This document shows positions 29,680-38,503 of a stretch of 64,000 bases of DNA, piece after piece. Source of the stretch: Streptococcus mitis (lineage in GTDB: Bacteria; Bacillota; Bacilli; Lactobacillales; Streptococcaceae). Location of the stretch: positions 1-64,000 of the forward strand of contig JAGZLW010000006.1 in NCBI GenBank assembly GCA_018364455.1, written 5' to 3'. Every line of letters starts with the position of its first letter. Within the stretch, counting starts at the first letter, position 1. The notes under the pieces were generated by a model. That model saw only the letters and a program-made list of their open reading frames with translations, made no database searches and was not told the origin of the DNA. The position numbers and the translations under genes are program-made.

Positions 29680-30513
29680 CTACTTCACAGATCCTTCTGA
29701 CAATCCACTTGCAATTTTATTTTGGATAATAGAGAAGAAAATGATTGATGGAAGAACCACAATAACAGATGCAGCCATCATATCTCCCCAGTCTAGGATT
29801 TCTGAACCATTAAGTGAACGAAGGGCTACTGCTACTGTCATCTTTCCTGTATTGTTAATCAAAATCAAAGCATACAAGAATTCATTCCAAGCATTGATAA
29901 ATGTATATATAGCTGTTGCTACAATACCTGGTGCTACAATTGGTAGCACAACTTTATAAAATGTAACAAATTTATTTGCACCATCAATTCGAGCTGCTTC
30001 TTCAATTCCAATTGGAACTGTTTGGAAAAATCCAACTAATAGCCAAACTGCATATGGAACACTAAAAGATAGATAAACCATCATCAAGCCAAATAAACTA
30101 TTTGTTAATCCAACTTTAGCAATGGCAATTGAATATGGAATTGCTAACAAAATTGGTGGGAAAATGTAGGTAATGACGAGTAGTCTCGACATGATTGCTC
30201 CCAATTTAGGGAAGAATCGAACAATACCATAGGCTGCCATAGCCGAAATAATAATCGCAATAACAGTTGTAGCTAAGGCAATGATTAAACTGTTTCGAAT
30301 GTTATCAATAAAGTGCAAATCGTTGATAACATGAGTGAAATAATCTAATGTGAATTGTTCAGGCCAAAATCGTGTTGGATACTGAGTTAATTCCCCTTTA
30401 CCTTTGACAGAAGATATGATAATCCATACCAATGGGAAAATTGCAACGATGGTCGCACCAATCAAGAGTACATGTGAGAGAATATCTAAATAAATACCGG
30501 ATTTCTTCTTCAT
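29680..30513 (-). CDS. Carbohydrate ABC transporter permease (MalG type)
   Basis: A 277-residue inner-membrane permease with six predicted helices. The EAA loop EEAARIDGANKFVTFYKVVLP lies at about 186-206 and contacts the shared ATPase. It overlaps the preceding permease gene by one base. No ATPase gene is in the operon, so it should use a multi-sugar ATPase such as MsmK, as known for pneumococcal CUT1 sugar importers. The partner binding protein and position suggest sialic acid or 2,7-anhydro-Neu5Ac as substrate. Confidence 0.92.
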   Translation of the reverse strand: MKKKSGIYLDILSHVLLIGATIVAIFPLVWIIISSVKGKGELTQYPTRFWPEQFTLDYFTHVINDLHFIDNIRNSLIIALATTVIAIIISAMAAYGIVRFFPKLGAIMSRLLVITYIFPPILLAIPYSIAIAKVGLTNSLFGLMMVYLSFSVPYAVWLLVGFFQTVPIGIEEAARIDGANKFVTFYKVVLPIVAPGIVATAIYTFINAWNEFLYALILINNTGKMTVAVALRSLNGSEILDWGDMMAASVIVVLPSIIFFSIIQNKIASGLSEGSVK

Positions 30514-31397
30514 TATTTTCTACCCTCCTTTTCCCACTTACTGATGATAGCAAAGTAGATAAAGCAAATTGCCACCAAGAAGATAAAGAGCAATACTGTA
30601 ACTGCTGAAGCACGACCCAACAATTTAGTTCCCCAACCTAGGTTGTAGGCAAAAATTGGAAGCGTCGTTGTAGCATTGGCTGGTCCACCACCTGTAATTA
30701 AGTAGATAATGTCAAAGTTATTAAAGATCCATACAGTTCTCAAAACAACTAGAAGCCCTACAACCACTTTAATATGTGGAAAGACGATAAATTTGAAAAC
30801 TTGCCAACTTGAAGCACCATCTATCTTAGCAGCCTCAAATTGTTCTTCGGGTACTGTTTGCAAAGCTGAAAGTACATTAACCATAATCATCGGCGCTCCA
30901 AACCAAATGTTGATAAACACCAAACATAGGAATGCCCATGTACTATCTGTCAAAAATGCAGGCGTATGTTCCATTAAACCTAATTTTACGATTAGATTAG
31001 GTAAGTAGCCATAAACCCCGTTTAGAATCCACTGCCAAGAAAAGGCAATAACGATGGTAGGAAATGCCCAAGGAACAATCAATAAGGTCCTATATAATTT
31101 CTTGAAGTGGCGTACTCTGTGAAGAGCTAAAGCCAATACAAACCCTACTAAAACTTGACCAACTAATGAGAAAACGGTCCACTTAATTGAATTAAAGAAC
31201 GCATTAAAGAAGTTGGGATCTGATAGCACAGCTTTATAGTTAGCTAAACCAACAAATTTATAATTAGGCATAATCAAATGCTTATTGGTAAAGCTATAAA
31301 AAATACTCGAGAAAAACGGATAAACAAAGAGTAATCCTACGATAATCATAGCTGGCAAAACAAATATCCAGCGAGTTAAATTACGTTCTTTAACCAT
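30513..31397 (-). CDS. Carbohydrate ABC transporter permease (MalF type)
   Basis: A 294-residue membrane protein with six predicted helices, the first at about 12-32. The EAA loop EEQFEAAKIDGASSWQVFKF lies near 190. It forms a heterodimer with the MalG-type protein encoded next. It is preceded by a stem-loop in the mRNA after the binding-protein gene, a usual way to keep the binding protein more abundant than the permeases. Confidence 0.92.
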   Translation of the reverse strand: MVKERNLTRWIFVLPAMIIVGLLFVYPFFSSIFYSFTNKHLIMPNYKFVGLANYKAVLSDPNFFNAFFNSIKWTVFSLVGQVLVGFVLALALHRVRHFKKLYRTLLIVPWAFPTIVIAFSWQWILNGVYGYLPNLIVKLGLMEHTPAFLTDSTWAFLCLVFINIWFGAPMIMVNVLSALQTVPEEQFEAAKIDGASSWQVFKFIVFPHIKVVVGLLVVLRTVWIFNNFDIIYLITGGGPANATTTLPIFAYNLGWGTKLLGRASAVTVLLFIFLVAICFIYFAIISKWEKEGRK

Positions 31398-31424
31398 TCT
31401 CCTTCTCCCTTCTTTTACAAGATT

Positions 31425-31452
31425 GGGCTAGGGCTTTTCAGCTCACTAGCCC
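31425..31452 (-). other. Stem-loop between binding-protein and permease genes
   Basis: GGGCTAG pairs with CTAGCCC around a 14-base loop. No T run follows. It probably protects or partially terminates the upstream mRNA, so the binding protein is made in excess. Confidence 0.55.
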
Positions 31453-31475
31453 ACCTATTTTCTAATCTTTTACAT

Positions 31476-32813
31476 CTACTGAGCAGCCTCAAATAAATCG
31501 TTTAGTTGTTTTTCTGCTTCTTTTGCTGCTTTCATAGGATCTGTTCCATTTGAAATGATATCTTGGAACATTTGTTCAATAATGTGTTGGTTAGTCAACA
31601 TACCAGCTTGTACACTTGGTCCATTTTCATAACCAATAGCAGTACCTTTTTTAACAGCTTCAGTAATTACTTCTTCAGCATGTTTAAATTTCTTACGAGT
31701 TTCATTTTCTTTATAGGCTGCAGAATCGCTAATCCCCTTAATAGTTGGCAACATACCTACTGGAGTTGAATCAAGGAATTTAACGTAGTCTTCTTCATTA
31801 TAAAGTGATTCTAAGAATGCTTTAGCAACTTCTGGATGTTTTGAATTTTTCCAAACAACCATTGGAATGTTTGAGGTTTCAATTCCTTGGTCTTTATCAG
31901 ATTCTTTGATTTTTGGAATAGGATAAGCATCAATCGAATCAATCAATTGAGGACTGTTTGCATTAATCCCTCCAATATGGAAGCCAGAGTTAAAGTCAAA
32001 TGCTGTTTTTCCTTGATAGAACAAGGTAGCTTGTTGAAGGACATTAAAGTTCAAAGAATCTTGAGGTGAGATTTCTTTATACATTTTAACCCAGTATTTA
32101 ATACCATCTTGAGCAAGTTGGCTTGTCAAATCTGCTTTAAGATCTTTTGTCAAGAGACTTCCACCACCACTTCGAACATAGAAGTTCAAGAAACGTGTTG
32201 CCATTAAGTCGTTTGTCCCAAATGGAACAGACAAGCCATAAACTCCAGCTTCTTTCAATTTTTTAGAAGCTTCATAGAGTTGATCCCAAGTTTTAGGAAC
32301 CTCAATATTATGTTCTTTTAACAAATCTGTTCTAACCCACATGACTTGTGCATGTGAATAAAGAGGAACAGAGTAGTAATCATTTCCGATTTTTGCTTCA
32401 TTTAAGGCAGTTTCGTTAAATTTATCCTGTCCAATACGCTTGATAGAATCGTTTAGCGGAACCAAAGCATCTGAGTTTACCATTTCCATTACTTGGTTAG
32501 GAAGAGCTGTACTGATATCTGGCACATTTCCATTTGCTAAACCTGTAGTCCATTTAGTATAGAAGTCATTCCAAGAAAATGTTTCAATCTTGATTTTGGT
32601 TTTTGGATGCTTTTGCATGAATGCATCTGCTGATTTTTGAATACTTTCCAAACGTGGTCCTTGAGTAAAGGAGTGCCACATTGTAATCTCACCAGATAAT
32701 TCTGTCGGTGGTTCAGTGTCAGCTGTAGTTTCTTTCTTTCCTGAACAAGCTACCAAGGCAACGGCTGCTAGCGCAACTCCAGCTAGACATAAAAACTTTC
32801 TCATTTTTCTCAT
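31476..32813 (-). CDS. Sugar-binding lipoprotein of an ABC importer
   Basis: A 445-residue solute-binding protein with a lipoprotein signal peptide. The lipobox is LVAC at about residues 20-23, so Cys23 is lipidated. The mature part fits cluster B/D sugar-binding proteins (SBP family 1): SGEITMWHSFTQGPRLESI near the start and QAGMLTNQHIIEQMF near the end. Position with nanB and the oxidoreductase suggests binding of 2,7-anhydro-Neu5Ac, like the SAT2-type proteins of gut bacteria. Confidence 0.92.
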   Translation of the reverse strand: MRKMRKFLCLAGVALAAVALVACSGKKETTADTEPPTELSGEITMWHSFTQGPRLESIQKSADAFMQKHPKTKIKIETFSWNDFYTKWTTGLANGNVPDISTALPNQVMEMVNSDALVPLNDSIKRIGQDKFNETALNEAKIGNDYYSVPLYSHAQVMWVRTDLLKEHNIEVPKTWDQLYEASKKLKEAGVYGLSVPFGTNDLMATRFLNFYVRSGGGSLLTKDLKADLTSQLAQDGIKYWVKMYKEISPQDSLNFNVLQQATLFYQGKTAFDFNSGFHIGGINANSPQLIDSIDAYPIPKIKESDKDQGIETSNIPMVVWKNSKHPEVAKAFLESLYNEEDYVKFLDSTPVGMLPTIKGISDSAAYKENETRKKFKHAEEVITEAVKKGTAIGYENGPSVQAGMLTNQHIIEQMFQDIISNGTDPMKAAKEAEKQLNDLFEAAQ

Positions 32814-32831
32814 TGTTCTTCCCTTTCTACA

Positions 32832-33290
32832 TTAAGAAATCGCAACTTTAAAGACAACTTTTTTAACAGGTTCATCATTTATACGAACCTTGGGTTGATG
32901 TAAATCTTCTGGAAAAGTGATAAGGCATTCACCAGCTCTCAAATGAACTAACTGTTCCACTTCTCCTGTGTATAATTCAATATCTTTTTCTTCATCATAT
33001 TTTTGGGTAACGCTTACATTTTCTGGCGACGTAACAGCCATGGCTTCTTCGTTTTCCAAAACTAAATGAATATCCAAATATTTTTGGTGAGTTTCAAAGA
33101 AGGCTCCTGCTTGACCGTCTGCTAGATAAGTAAAGCAATTACCAAATAATCGATCACCATCGATATCAATCGGACCTTCTGTTAAATTTTCTAGTCCTGT
33201 TTTTTCTAGAAAATCTATTAATGTTGCAAAATGTGGATTTACTTTCACATAAGTTCCTAAACGACTGATTTTAGTAATAATCATACTCAA
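32832..33290 (-). CDS. YhcH/YjgK/YiaL (DUF386) protein, possible sialate anomerase
   Basis: A 152-residue cupin-like protein. Visible family features are HQKYLDIHLVLENEEAM (metal-binding His residues), YDEEKDIELYTG and CLITFPEDLHQPKV near the C-terminus. YhcH of E. coli is encoded in the nan operon and has been renamed NanQ, a sialic-acid anomerase. Tight spacing (18 bases on both sides) places it firmly in the operon here, between nanE and the binding protein. Confidence 0.85.
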   Translation of the reverse strand: MSMIITKISRLGTYVKVNPHFATLIDFLEKTGLENLTEGPIDIDGDRLFGNCFTYLADGQAGAFFETHQKYLDIHLVLENEEAMAVTSPENVSVTQKYDEEKDIELYTGEVEQLVHLRAGECLITFPEDLHQPKVRINDEPVKKVVFKVAIS

Positions 33291-33308
33291 TCCCCCTTTC
33301 TTTATTTT

Positions 33309-34007
33309 TTATTTAAGACCAGCAACGAAGCGTTCTGTAATCTCTTTTGGTCTAGTAATAGCGCCACCAACAACGATACCTCGCACTCCATATCCCAGGA
33401 TTTGTTTGGCTTGTTCAGGTGTATGGATTTTCCCTTCTGCAATAACATCTACACCAGCATCACAGAGTTTTTTGATTAATTCAAAATCAGGACCATCCAC
33501 TTTTGGACTGTAAGATGTGTATCCTGATAAAGTTGTTCCGACAAAGTCAATTCCTGCTTCAACAGCTGCCAATCCTTCCTCGAAAGTACTTGTATCAGCC
33601 ATCAAGAGCTGATGAGGATATTTCTCCTTAACCTGACGAATGAACTCTTGAATCTCCAAACCATCATAGCGTTCGCGTTTAGTACAGTCTAGAGCAATCA
33701 CTTCAATATCTAGTTCTGCTAGTTCATCAACTTCTTTCATCGTAGCCGTGATGAAGGGTTCTTGAGGTGGATAATCTCGTTTGATAATCCCGATAATTGG
33801 AAGTTTTGTAACCTCCTTTATTTCTTTGATATCACGAACACTATTTGCTCGGATACCGACTGCTCCACCTTGCTCAGCCGCTTTGACCAGCAAGGGAATG
33901 ACTCCTCCCGCTTCTGTATAAAGCGGTTCGTGAGGAAGGGCCTGACAAGAAACGATGATTCCATCTTTGATTTGTTCAATCAAGGCTTCTTTAGTAATCT
34001 GTGGCAT
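33309..34007 (-). CDS. nanE: N-acetylmannosamine-6-phosphate 2-epimerase
   Basis: A 232-residue (beta/alpha)8 enzyme that converts ManNAc-6-P to GlcNAc-6-P. The catalytic Lys lies in GIIKRDYP near residue 75. The phosphate-binding and acid region [15 protein letters not shown] is near 190, and [11 protein letters not shown] near 212. It is the first gene of the operon, with a strong ribosome site (AAAGGAGG) and the cre-overlapped promoter 35 bases further up. Confidence 0.95.
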   Translation of the reverse strand: MPQITKEALIEQIKDGIIVSCQALPHEPLYTEAGGVIPLLVKAAEQGGAVGIRANSVRDIKEIKEVTKLPIIGIIKRDYPPQEPFITATMKEVDELAELDIEVIALDCTKRERYDGLEIQEFIRQVKEKYPHQLLMADTSTFEEGLAAVEAGIDFVGTTLSGYTSYSPKVDGPDFELIKKLCDAGVDVIAEGKIHTPEQAKQILGYGVRGIVVGGAITRPKEITERFVAGLK

Positions 34008-34041
34008 CCTCTTTCCTCCTTTTCTTTGTTCTTATGAGTTG

Positions 34042-34070
34042 ATTATATATCATTTATGAAGCGCTTTCAA
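34042..34070 (-). promoter_or_regulatory. Promoter of the nanE-nanB operon
   Basis: On the minus strand TTGAAA (34070-34065), a 17-base spacer and a perfect TATAAT (34047-34042). This is a near-consensus sigma-A promoter. The -35 hexamer lies inside the cre site. Confidence 0.88.
34057..34069. promoter_or_regulatory. CcpA-binding (cre) site over the nan promoter
   Basis: TGAAGCGCTTTCA is a full match to the cre consensus TGWAANCGNTNNCA. It overlaps the -35 box and the upstream spacer, where CcpA binding would block RNA polymerase. Glucose repression of the whole sialic-acid operon is therefore expected. Confidence 0.88.
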
Positions 34071-34205
34071 TGCTTTGTAGTAGGATAGATTCCAGTTTCA
34101 AAAGTATTTTATAGAACAGCCATTTCTGAAAGTAGTTTCAGGTAACATAAATATCCGTATCTATTACTCACAATTACGAATCTTATTATAAGCTTCTATA
34201 TCAAT

Positions 34206-34253
34206 AAAACCAGCCTAGAATTCCCACATTTTTCAGGACTCTAGACTGGTTTA
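34206..34253. terminator. Terminator of the surface protease gene
   Basis: AAACCAG-CTAGA pairs with TCTAG-CTGGTTT around a loop of about 22 bases, then T-rich sequence on either strand. Confidence 0.7.
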
Positions 34254-34295
34254 TTTTATATGAACATAAAAGTTCAAAGAACAACTGAAGACAAA

Positions 34296-37200
34296 TTAAC
34301 TGTCTTTTCGCTTATAAGAAATCATTACTCCAAGGATCGTTCCCACAAAACCAAATAAGATTGTTAGTAATGAAGAAGTCTCACCTGTATTTGGTAACAT
34401 AGTTTGTTCATCGTTACCTACTGTCTTATCTAATTGATTAAATCCTGAGCTCTCATTTGTAGATAACAGTTTAGGGGATAGAGAAAGTTCCTCGTTCTTT
34501 TTATCTTCTATAGGTTTTTTAAATGGTGGATTGTCGATAGAGAATCGGAAAGTCATCGCATAAATACTAGAATTGCTAATCTCAAAAATAATCTTTCCAT
34601 CTTTTTGTTCGAATTCAATAGGGTATAGGTTTCCTTCTGGATCTACAGCATAAACATTCTCAACAGACTGATCCATAGCAAAAGTAACTAGGACTTTTCC
34701 GTTAGGCTGAACAGTTCTAGCAGCTGTATCCTTTAATTGAATATCAAATGCTTTATAGTTTAATGAACTTAGATCACTAACTTGAACTTCTTGAATTTGA
34801 ACACCTATCACATTTTCCAATACTTCTTCTGAAGCTTGAATTTGCACACTTCCTGCTTCATTTTTGAAAATACGTTGTGAACTAGCAATTCTTGTGATAA
34901 CTTGTTTCATTGTTGCTTCATTCTTACTATCTCTATTGTTATCATGCATAGGACTTGCTACCACATTCACTCCGCCTGCGAAGTTCTGTTCTTCAACTGT
35001 TGGGGCTGTTTCTTCTACTACTGTTGGTAGTGTTCCTGTATACTCTGGAACTTCTGTAACAAGTGAGTCGCCTCCATTCACTCCACCTTTAAACTCTTGC
35101 TTAGCTACGGTAGGAGCTGGAGAATCTCCTAATGTAGATATAACACCACTATACTCTGGAACTTCTGTAACAAGTGAGTCGCCTCCATTCACGCCACCTT
35201 TAAACTCTGGCCTAGCTACTGTAGGAGCTGGAGAATCTCCTAATGTGGAGAGAACACCACTATACTCTGGAACTTCTGTAACAAGTGAGTCGCCTACATT
35301 CACGCCACCTGTAAACTCTGGCTTAGCGACTGTAGGAGCTGGAGAATCTCCTAATGTGGATATAATACCGCTATACTCTGGAACTTCTGCAACAAGTGAG
35401 TCACCTCCATTCACGCCACCTTTAAACTCTGGCTTAGCGACTGTAGGAGCTGGAGAATCTCCTAATGTGGATATAATACCACTATACTCTGGAACTTCTG
35501 TAACAAGTGAGTCGCCCCCATTCACGCCACCTGTAAACTCTGGCTTAGCGACTGTAGGAGCTGGAGAATCTCCTAATGTGGAGAGAACACCGCTATACTC
35601 TGGAACTTCTGCAACAAGTGAGTCGCCTCCATTCACGCCACCTTTAAACTCTGGCCTAGCTACTGTAGGAGCTGGAGAATCTCCTAATGTGGAGAGAACA
35701 CCGCTATACTCTGGAACTTCTGTAACAAGTGAGTCGCCTCCGTTAACTCCACCTTTAAACTCTGGCTTAGCGACTGTAGGAGCTGCAAAGTCACCAGATG
35801 TACCTAAAATACCAGAATCTTCTTTTCCACTATCTTTTTTTGGATCTAATTTCCCAGCTAAATCCTTATCCGAATACTTCTTAGAAGGTTCCACTTCTTT
35901 ATCTTCCACATAGACAGGATCTTTTGGTTGACCCTCAATATAAGAACGAACCCAATCCAGCTGCTCTTTTGATAAAACCAAACCACCACTACGGCTTCCT
36001 ACAACACCATTTTGGTGAACTCCAATTAAAGCACCTTTATCATTATAAAGACCACCACCAGACGCTCCAGGTTTCGTACCTCCGTAGCTAATTCCCTCTA
36101 TTCCAGAACCGAAGTCTGTAGTTCCTACTACTTTGCTATCTAAAACTGGACTTAGCTTGTTATCTGGAAAACCATAGACCGAAACTGAATCCACCTCTGC
36201 AACTTTCGAAGATTGTTTTACAACCTCTACAGGAGTTACTCCTTTTACTGCTTCTTTTAACCGAACCAAAGCTAAGTCATTTTTAAAGCCAAATACTGAA
36301 TCTTTTTTATTCCAATAAACAATATCATCATCTGAAAAATTCACAGACAACCCATTCGGTAAAGTTGCTTTATACACTGTATTGGTACGACCAGATTTAG
36401 TAATTACTTCAGAACCTTTAACTGTTAAAAAATTATGAGCGACTGTTAACACCAAATTGGGTGCAATTAAAGTACCTGACCCCGACCCATCTGGCGTTTG
36501 AATGTGCGTTGTAGCATAGAAATTTTCTGAGCCATTCGGAGCTTGTAACACCTCTTTACTAGGTACAGGTAAGTTCGATTTACCACTCAAATCGACTTTA
36601 CCAACTTCAGTTCTTGCAAAATCCGAAGAAGACGTAGATGGAGGAGTTGCCGAATCTACTACCGCTCTTATAATTGTATCTCCTAAAGCTAACTTACTGA
36701 CATAGTCATCAGACCAAGTAGTATCACTTGCTAGTTTGTTAATTGGCACTCCGTTATAAGATACCACTTTAGCTGTTGGGGAAGTTGCTATTAACTGTTT
36801 GAAGTCTGGATTTTGTCTTAAATGAAAATTCAAGCCACTTCCAACAGGACCTTCCTGAACAACCTTATCTGAAATCAAACGAGTTCCTTTAGTATCTTCC
36901 ACTCGAAGTAGAACACGACCTTTTTCTTCACCTTTTACTAAAGTAGCTCGACCTTTTTCATCAAAACTATACAAAGCACCGTCAATCTCAGACTCTACAT
37001 CTTTTAAAGCTATATGATTTTCATCATAGTAGTAACGGTTTGCACCATCTATATACCAACCCTTTATACCATATTTATCAATCATTGACTGAATCCAAGC
37101 TCTGTGCTTTTCCGTAAAGATAGTACCACCGCCAATACGCTCACTCTCAGGAGCGTTTGAAGTATTTGTTCCGTGCTGGTGGATACCGACTACCTCTCCC

Positions 37201-37991
37201 TTATCATTAAACAAAGGAGCACCTGAAAAACCTCCTAAAGCCGAGGAATGATAAGTGACTGCACCACTCTCTTTATTGATACTGCCCACAGTTGTTGAGA
37301 CTGAATAAGCCTTACCGTCTTTCAAGCGAGCTTTATTTTCTTTACTTAAATTTGGAGTAGAAAAATCATTGGGATATCCGACCATAGTGATTTTATCACC
37401 AGTAGAAACCTCTTTATGACTCAACTCTCTTGGAGAGTCCTCACCACCTGTCATAGCTTCTACAGGCTTTTTAGTTACCACTACTGCTAAGTCGTTGCTA
37501 TAGTCTTTACCAAAGTCTTTGCCGTTATACAAGTGAATAGAGTCTTTTTCAAGAGCTTCTGATACCCCTGAAGTAGGTACTTTATTGCTTTTCTCCTTTT
37601 CCGAGTTCATTACAACATAACTACGAGCAGACTCCCCACCACGCAAGACCGCAGACTTATCCTCTTGGTTTTTATCATAGTAGTTATGAGCTACTGTTAC
37701 CATCACATTCGGCGCTACAAAGACACCGCTACCTGATGCGGTTTGTTTTCCACTCGTTCCACTGTCATAAGTTGTGTAAGTCATAGCAACACCTTCTGCA
37801 GATTTACTATGAACATCCACATCTTTAATATCGCTACCACCTTGAATGACATCAGCATAAACAACCCCGCCACCAATAACTGGTAACTCTGGTGCAGCTA
37901 AGCCAATCACTGCGGATAGTGTCAAACAACCAACCAAACCATAAGCTTTGGATTTACGAAATTTTCCTAAACCTTTTAAACACACAAACAT
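34296..37991 (-). CDS. LPXTG surface protein with two trypsin-like protease domains and NanA-like repeats
   Basis: A 1231-residue surface protein with a signal peptide at about 1-46 (hydrophobic core 17-33, cut near VYA). Protease domain 1 (about 65-305) has H102 in TVAHN, D167 in SNDLAVV and S256 in GGFSGAP. Choline-binding-like motifs follow (GWYIDGANRYYYD, about 311-323), then a PDZ-like segment (about 355-450). Protease domain 2 (about 455-685) has H519, D572 and S644 (GASGGG). Seven 37-residue repeats (about 735-1010) and a beta-rich domain lead to LPNTGE, a hydrophobic span and a KRKD tail, for sortase A. It resembles V8/CbpG-type S1 proteases. Substrates are unknown. Confidence 0.9.
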   Translation of the reverse strand: MFVCLKGLGKFRKSKAYGLVGCLTLSAVIGLAAPELPVIGGGVVYADVIQGGSDIKDVDVHSKSAEGVAMTYTTYDSGTSGKQTASGSGVFVAPNVMVTVAHNYYDKNQEDKSAVLRGGESARSYVVMNSEKEKSNKVPTSGVSEALEKDSIHLYNGKDFGKDYSNDLAVVVTKKPVEAMTGGEDSPRELSHKEVSTGDKITMVGYPNDFSTPNLSKENKARLKDGKAYSVSTTVGSINKESGAVTYHSSALGGFSGAPLFNDKGEVVGIHQHGTNTSNAPESERIGGGTIFTEKHRAWIQSMIDKYGIKGWYIDGANRYYYDENHIALKDVESEIDGALYSFDEKGRATLVKGEEKGRVLLRVEDTKGTRLISDKVVQEGPVGSGLNFHLRQNPDFKQLIATSPTAKVVSYNGVPINKLASDTTWSDDYVSKLALGDTIIRAVVDSATPPSTSSSDFARTEVGKVDLSGKSNLPVPSKEVLQAPNGSENFYATTHIQTPDGSGSGTLIAPNLVLTVAHNFLTVKGSEVITKSGRTNTVYKATLPNGLSVNFSDDDIVYWNKKDSVFGFKNDLALVRLKEAVKGVTPVEVVKQSSKVAEVDSVSVYGFPDNKLSPVLDSKVVGTTDFGSGIEGISYGGTKPGASGGGLYNDKGALIGVHQNGVVGSRSGGLVLSKEQLDWVRSYIEGQPKDPVYVEDKEVEPSKKYSDKDLAGKLDPKKDSGKEDSGILGTSGDFAAPTVAKPEFKGGVNGGDSLVTEVPEYSGVLSTLGDSPAPTVARPEFKGGVNGGDSLVAEVPEYSGVLSTLGDSPAPTVAKPEFTGGVNGGDSLVTEVPEYSGIISTLGDSPAPTVAKPEFKGGVNGGDSLVAEVPEYSGIISTLGDSPAPTVAKPEFTGGVNVGDSLVTEVPEYSGVLSTLGDSPAPTVARPEFKGGVNGGDSLVTEVPEYSGVISTLGDSPAPTVAKQEFKGGVNGGDSLVTEVPEYTGTLPTVVEETAPTVEEQNFAGGVNVVASPMHDNNRDSKNEATMKQVITRIASSQRIFKNEAGSVQIQASEEVLENVIGVQIQEVQVSDLSSLNYKAFDIQLKDTAARTVQPNGKVLVTFAMDQSVENVYAVDPEGNLYPIEFEQKDGKIIFEISNSSIYAMTFRFSIDNPPFKKPIEDKKNEELSLSPKLLSTNESSGFNQLDKTVGNDEQTMLPNTGETSSLLTILFGFVGTILGVMISYKRKDS
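34960..35795 (-). repeat. Seven 111-bp coding tandem repeats plus a degenerate eighth
   Basis: Each unit codes 37 residues with the core APTVAKPEFKGGVNGGDS then LVTEVPEYSGVLSTL. The DNA copies are almost identical; variation is limited to Lys/Arg/Gln, Lys/Thr, Thr/Ala and Val-Leu/Ile-Ile positions. The last copy diverges (ETAPTVEEQNFAGGVN). The period was checked from GGAGAATCTCC at 35230 and 35341. Confidence 0.92.
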
Positions 37992-38208
37992 ACATTACCT
38001 CACTTTAACTTTCAAAGTTAATTTATCCAAGTATATTCTAAAAAATAAAAACAGCTATAGATTATTTTGTTCCTCTACAAACGCTACTTATAGTACTGTA
38101 TCTCCAGACACATAGTTTTATAAGATATTATCCTAATCAGAAAATCATGTTATACATAAACTTATATATAAATGTTCATTTGTAGCGAAACTGTATATTT
38201 TCTTATAA

Positions 38209-38238
38209 ATTATAACACATTTCACAGGCGCTTTTCAA
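38209..38238 (-). promoter_or_regulatory. Probable promoter of the surface protease gene
   Basis: TTGAAA (38238-38233), an 18-base spacer and TATAAT (38214-38209) on the minus strand. This predicts a leader of about 210 bases. The -35 region (ATTGAAAAGCGCC) resembles that of the nan promoter (ATTGAAAGCGC), but the cre half-sites are imperfect. Confidence 0.55.
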
Positions 38239-38309
38239 TGTCTTGAAAGAACTTATACCAAACTAGATAGAAAAGTGAATTGTTTTACACCAAGGTCAAG
38301 AAAAAAACT

Positions 38310-38424
38310 TATACTCAATGAAAATCAAAGAGCAAACTAGGAAACTAGCCGCAGGCTGATCAAGACACTGTTTTGAGCTTGCAGATAAAGCTGACATGGT
38401 TTGAAGAGATTTTCGAAGAGTATG
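38310..38424. repeat. BOX-type repeat (boxA/boxC form)
   Basis: Same ends as the copy at 3752: ATACTCAATGAAAATCAAAG at one side and GAAGAGATTTTCGAAGAGTA at the other, with CTAGCCGCAGGCTG inside. It lies between the surface protease and the esterase. Confidence 0.87.
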
Positions 38425-38473
38425 AATTTCAAAGTATATATGAACTAGAATATTTGCTGACTAGATTCTGTAC

Positions 38474-38498
38474 AAAAAGAGAGCTACTGGGCTCTCTC
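38474..38498 (-). terminator. Terminator of the esterase gene
   Basis: On the minus strand GAGAGCCCAGTAGCTCTC leads into TTTTT. Confidence 0.8.
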
Positions 38499-38503
38499 AT
38501 TCA

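Larger units (their letters stand above)
37992..38503. other. Gene-free region upstream of the surface protease
   Basis: A 512-base AT-rich stretch. It holds a long 5' leader and promoter for the protease gene, a BOX repeat and the esterase terminator. No coding region was found. Confidence 0.7.

Noticed and set aside
34960..35795. CRISPR-like regular repeats
   Set aside because: Units are 111 bp, nearly identical throughout without unique spacers, and lie in frame inside a protein gene.
34864..35913. Long open frame on the plus strand through the repeats of the surface protease
   Set aside because: It is the antisense frame of regular coding repeats, has no ribosome site and repeats the same periodic pattern. 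Repeats in one frame often leave another frame open.
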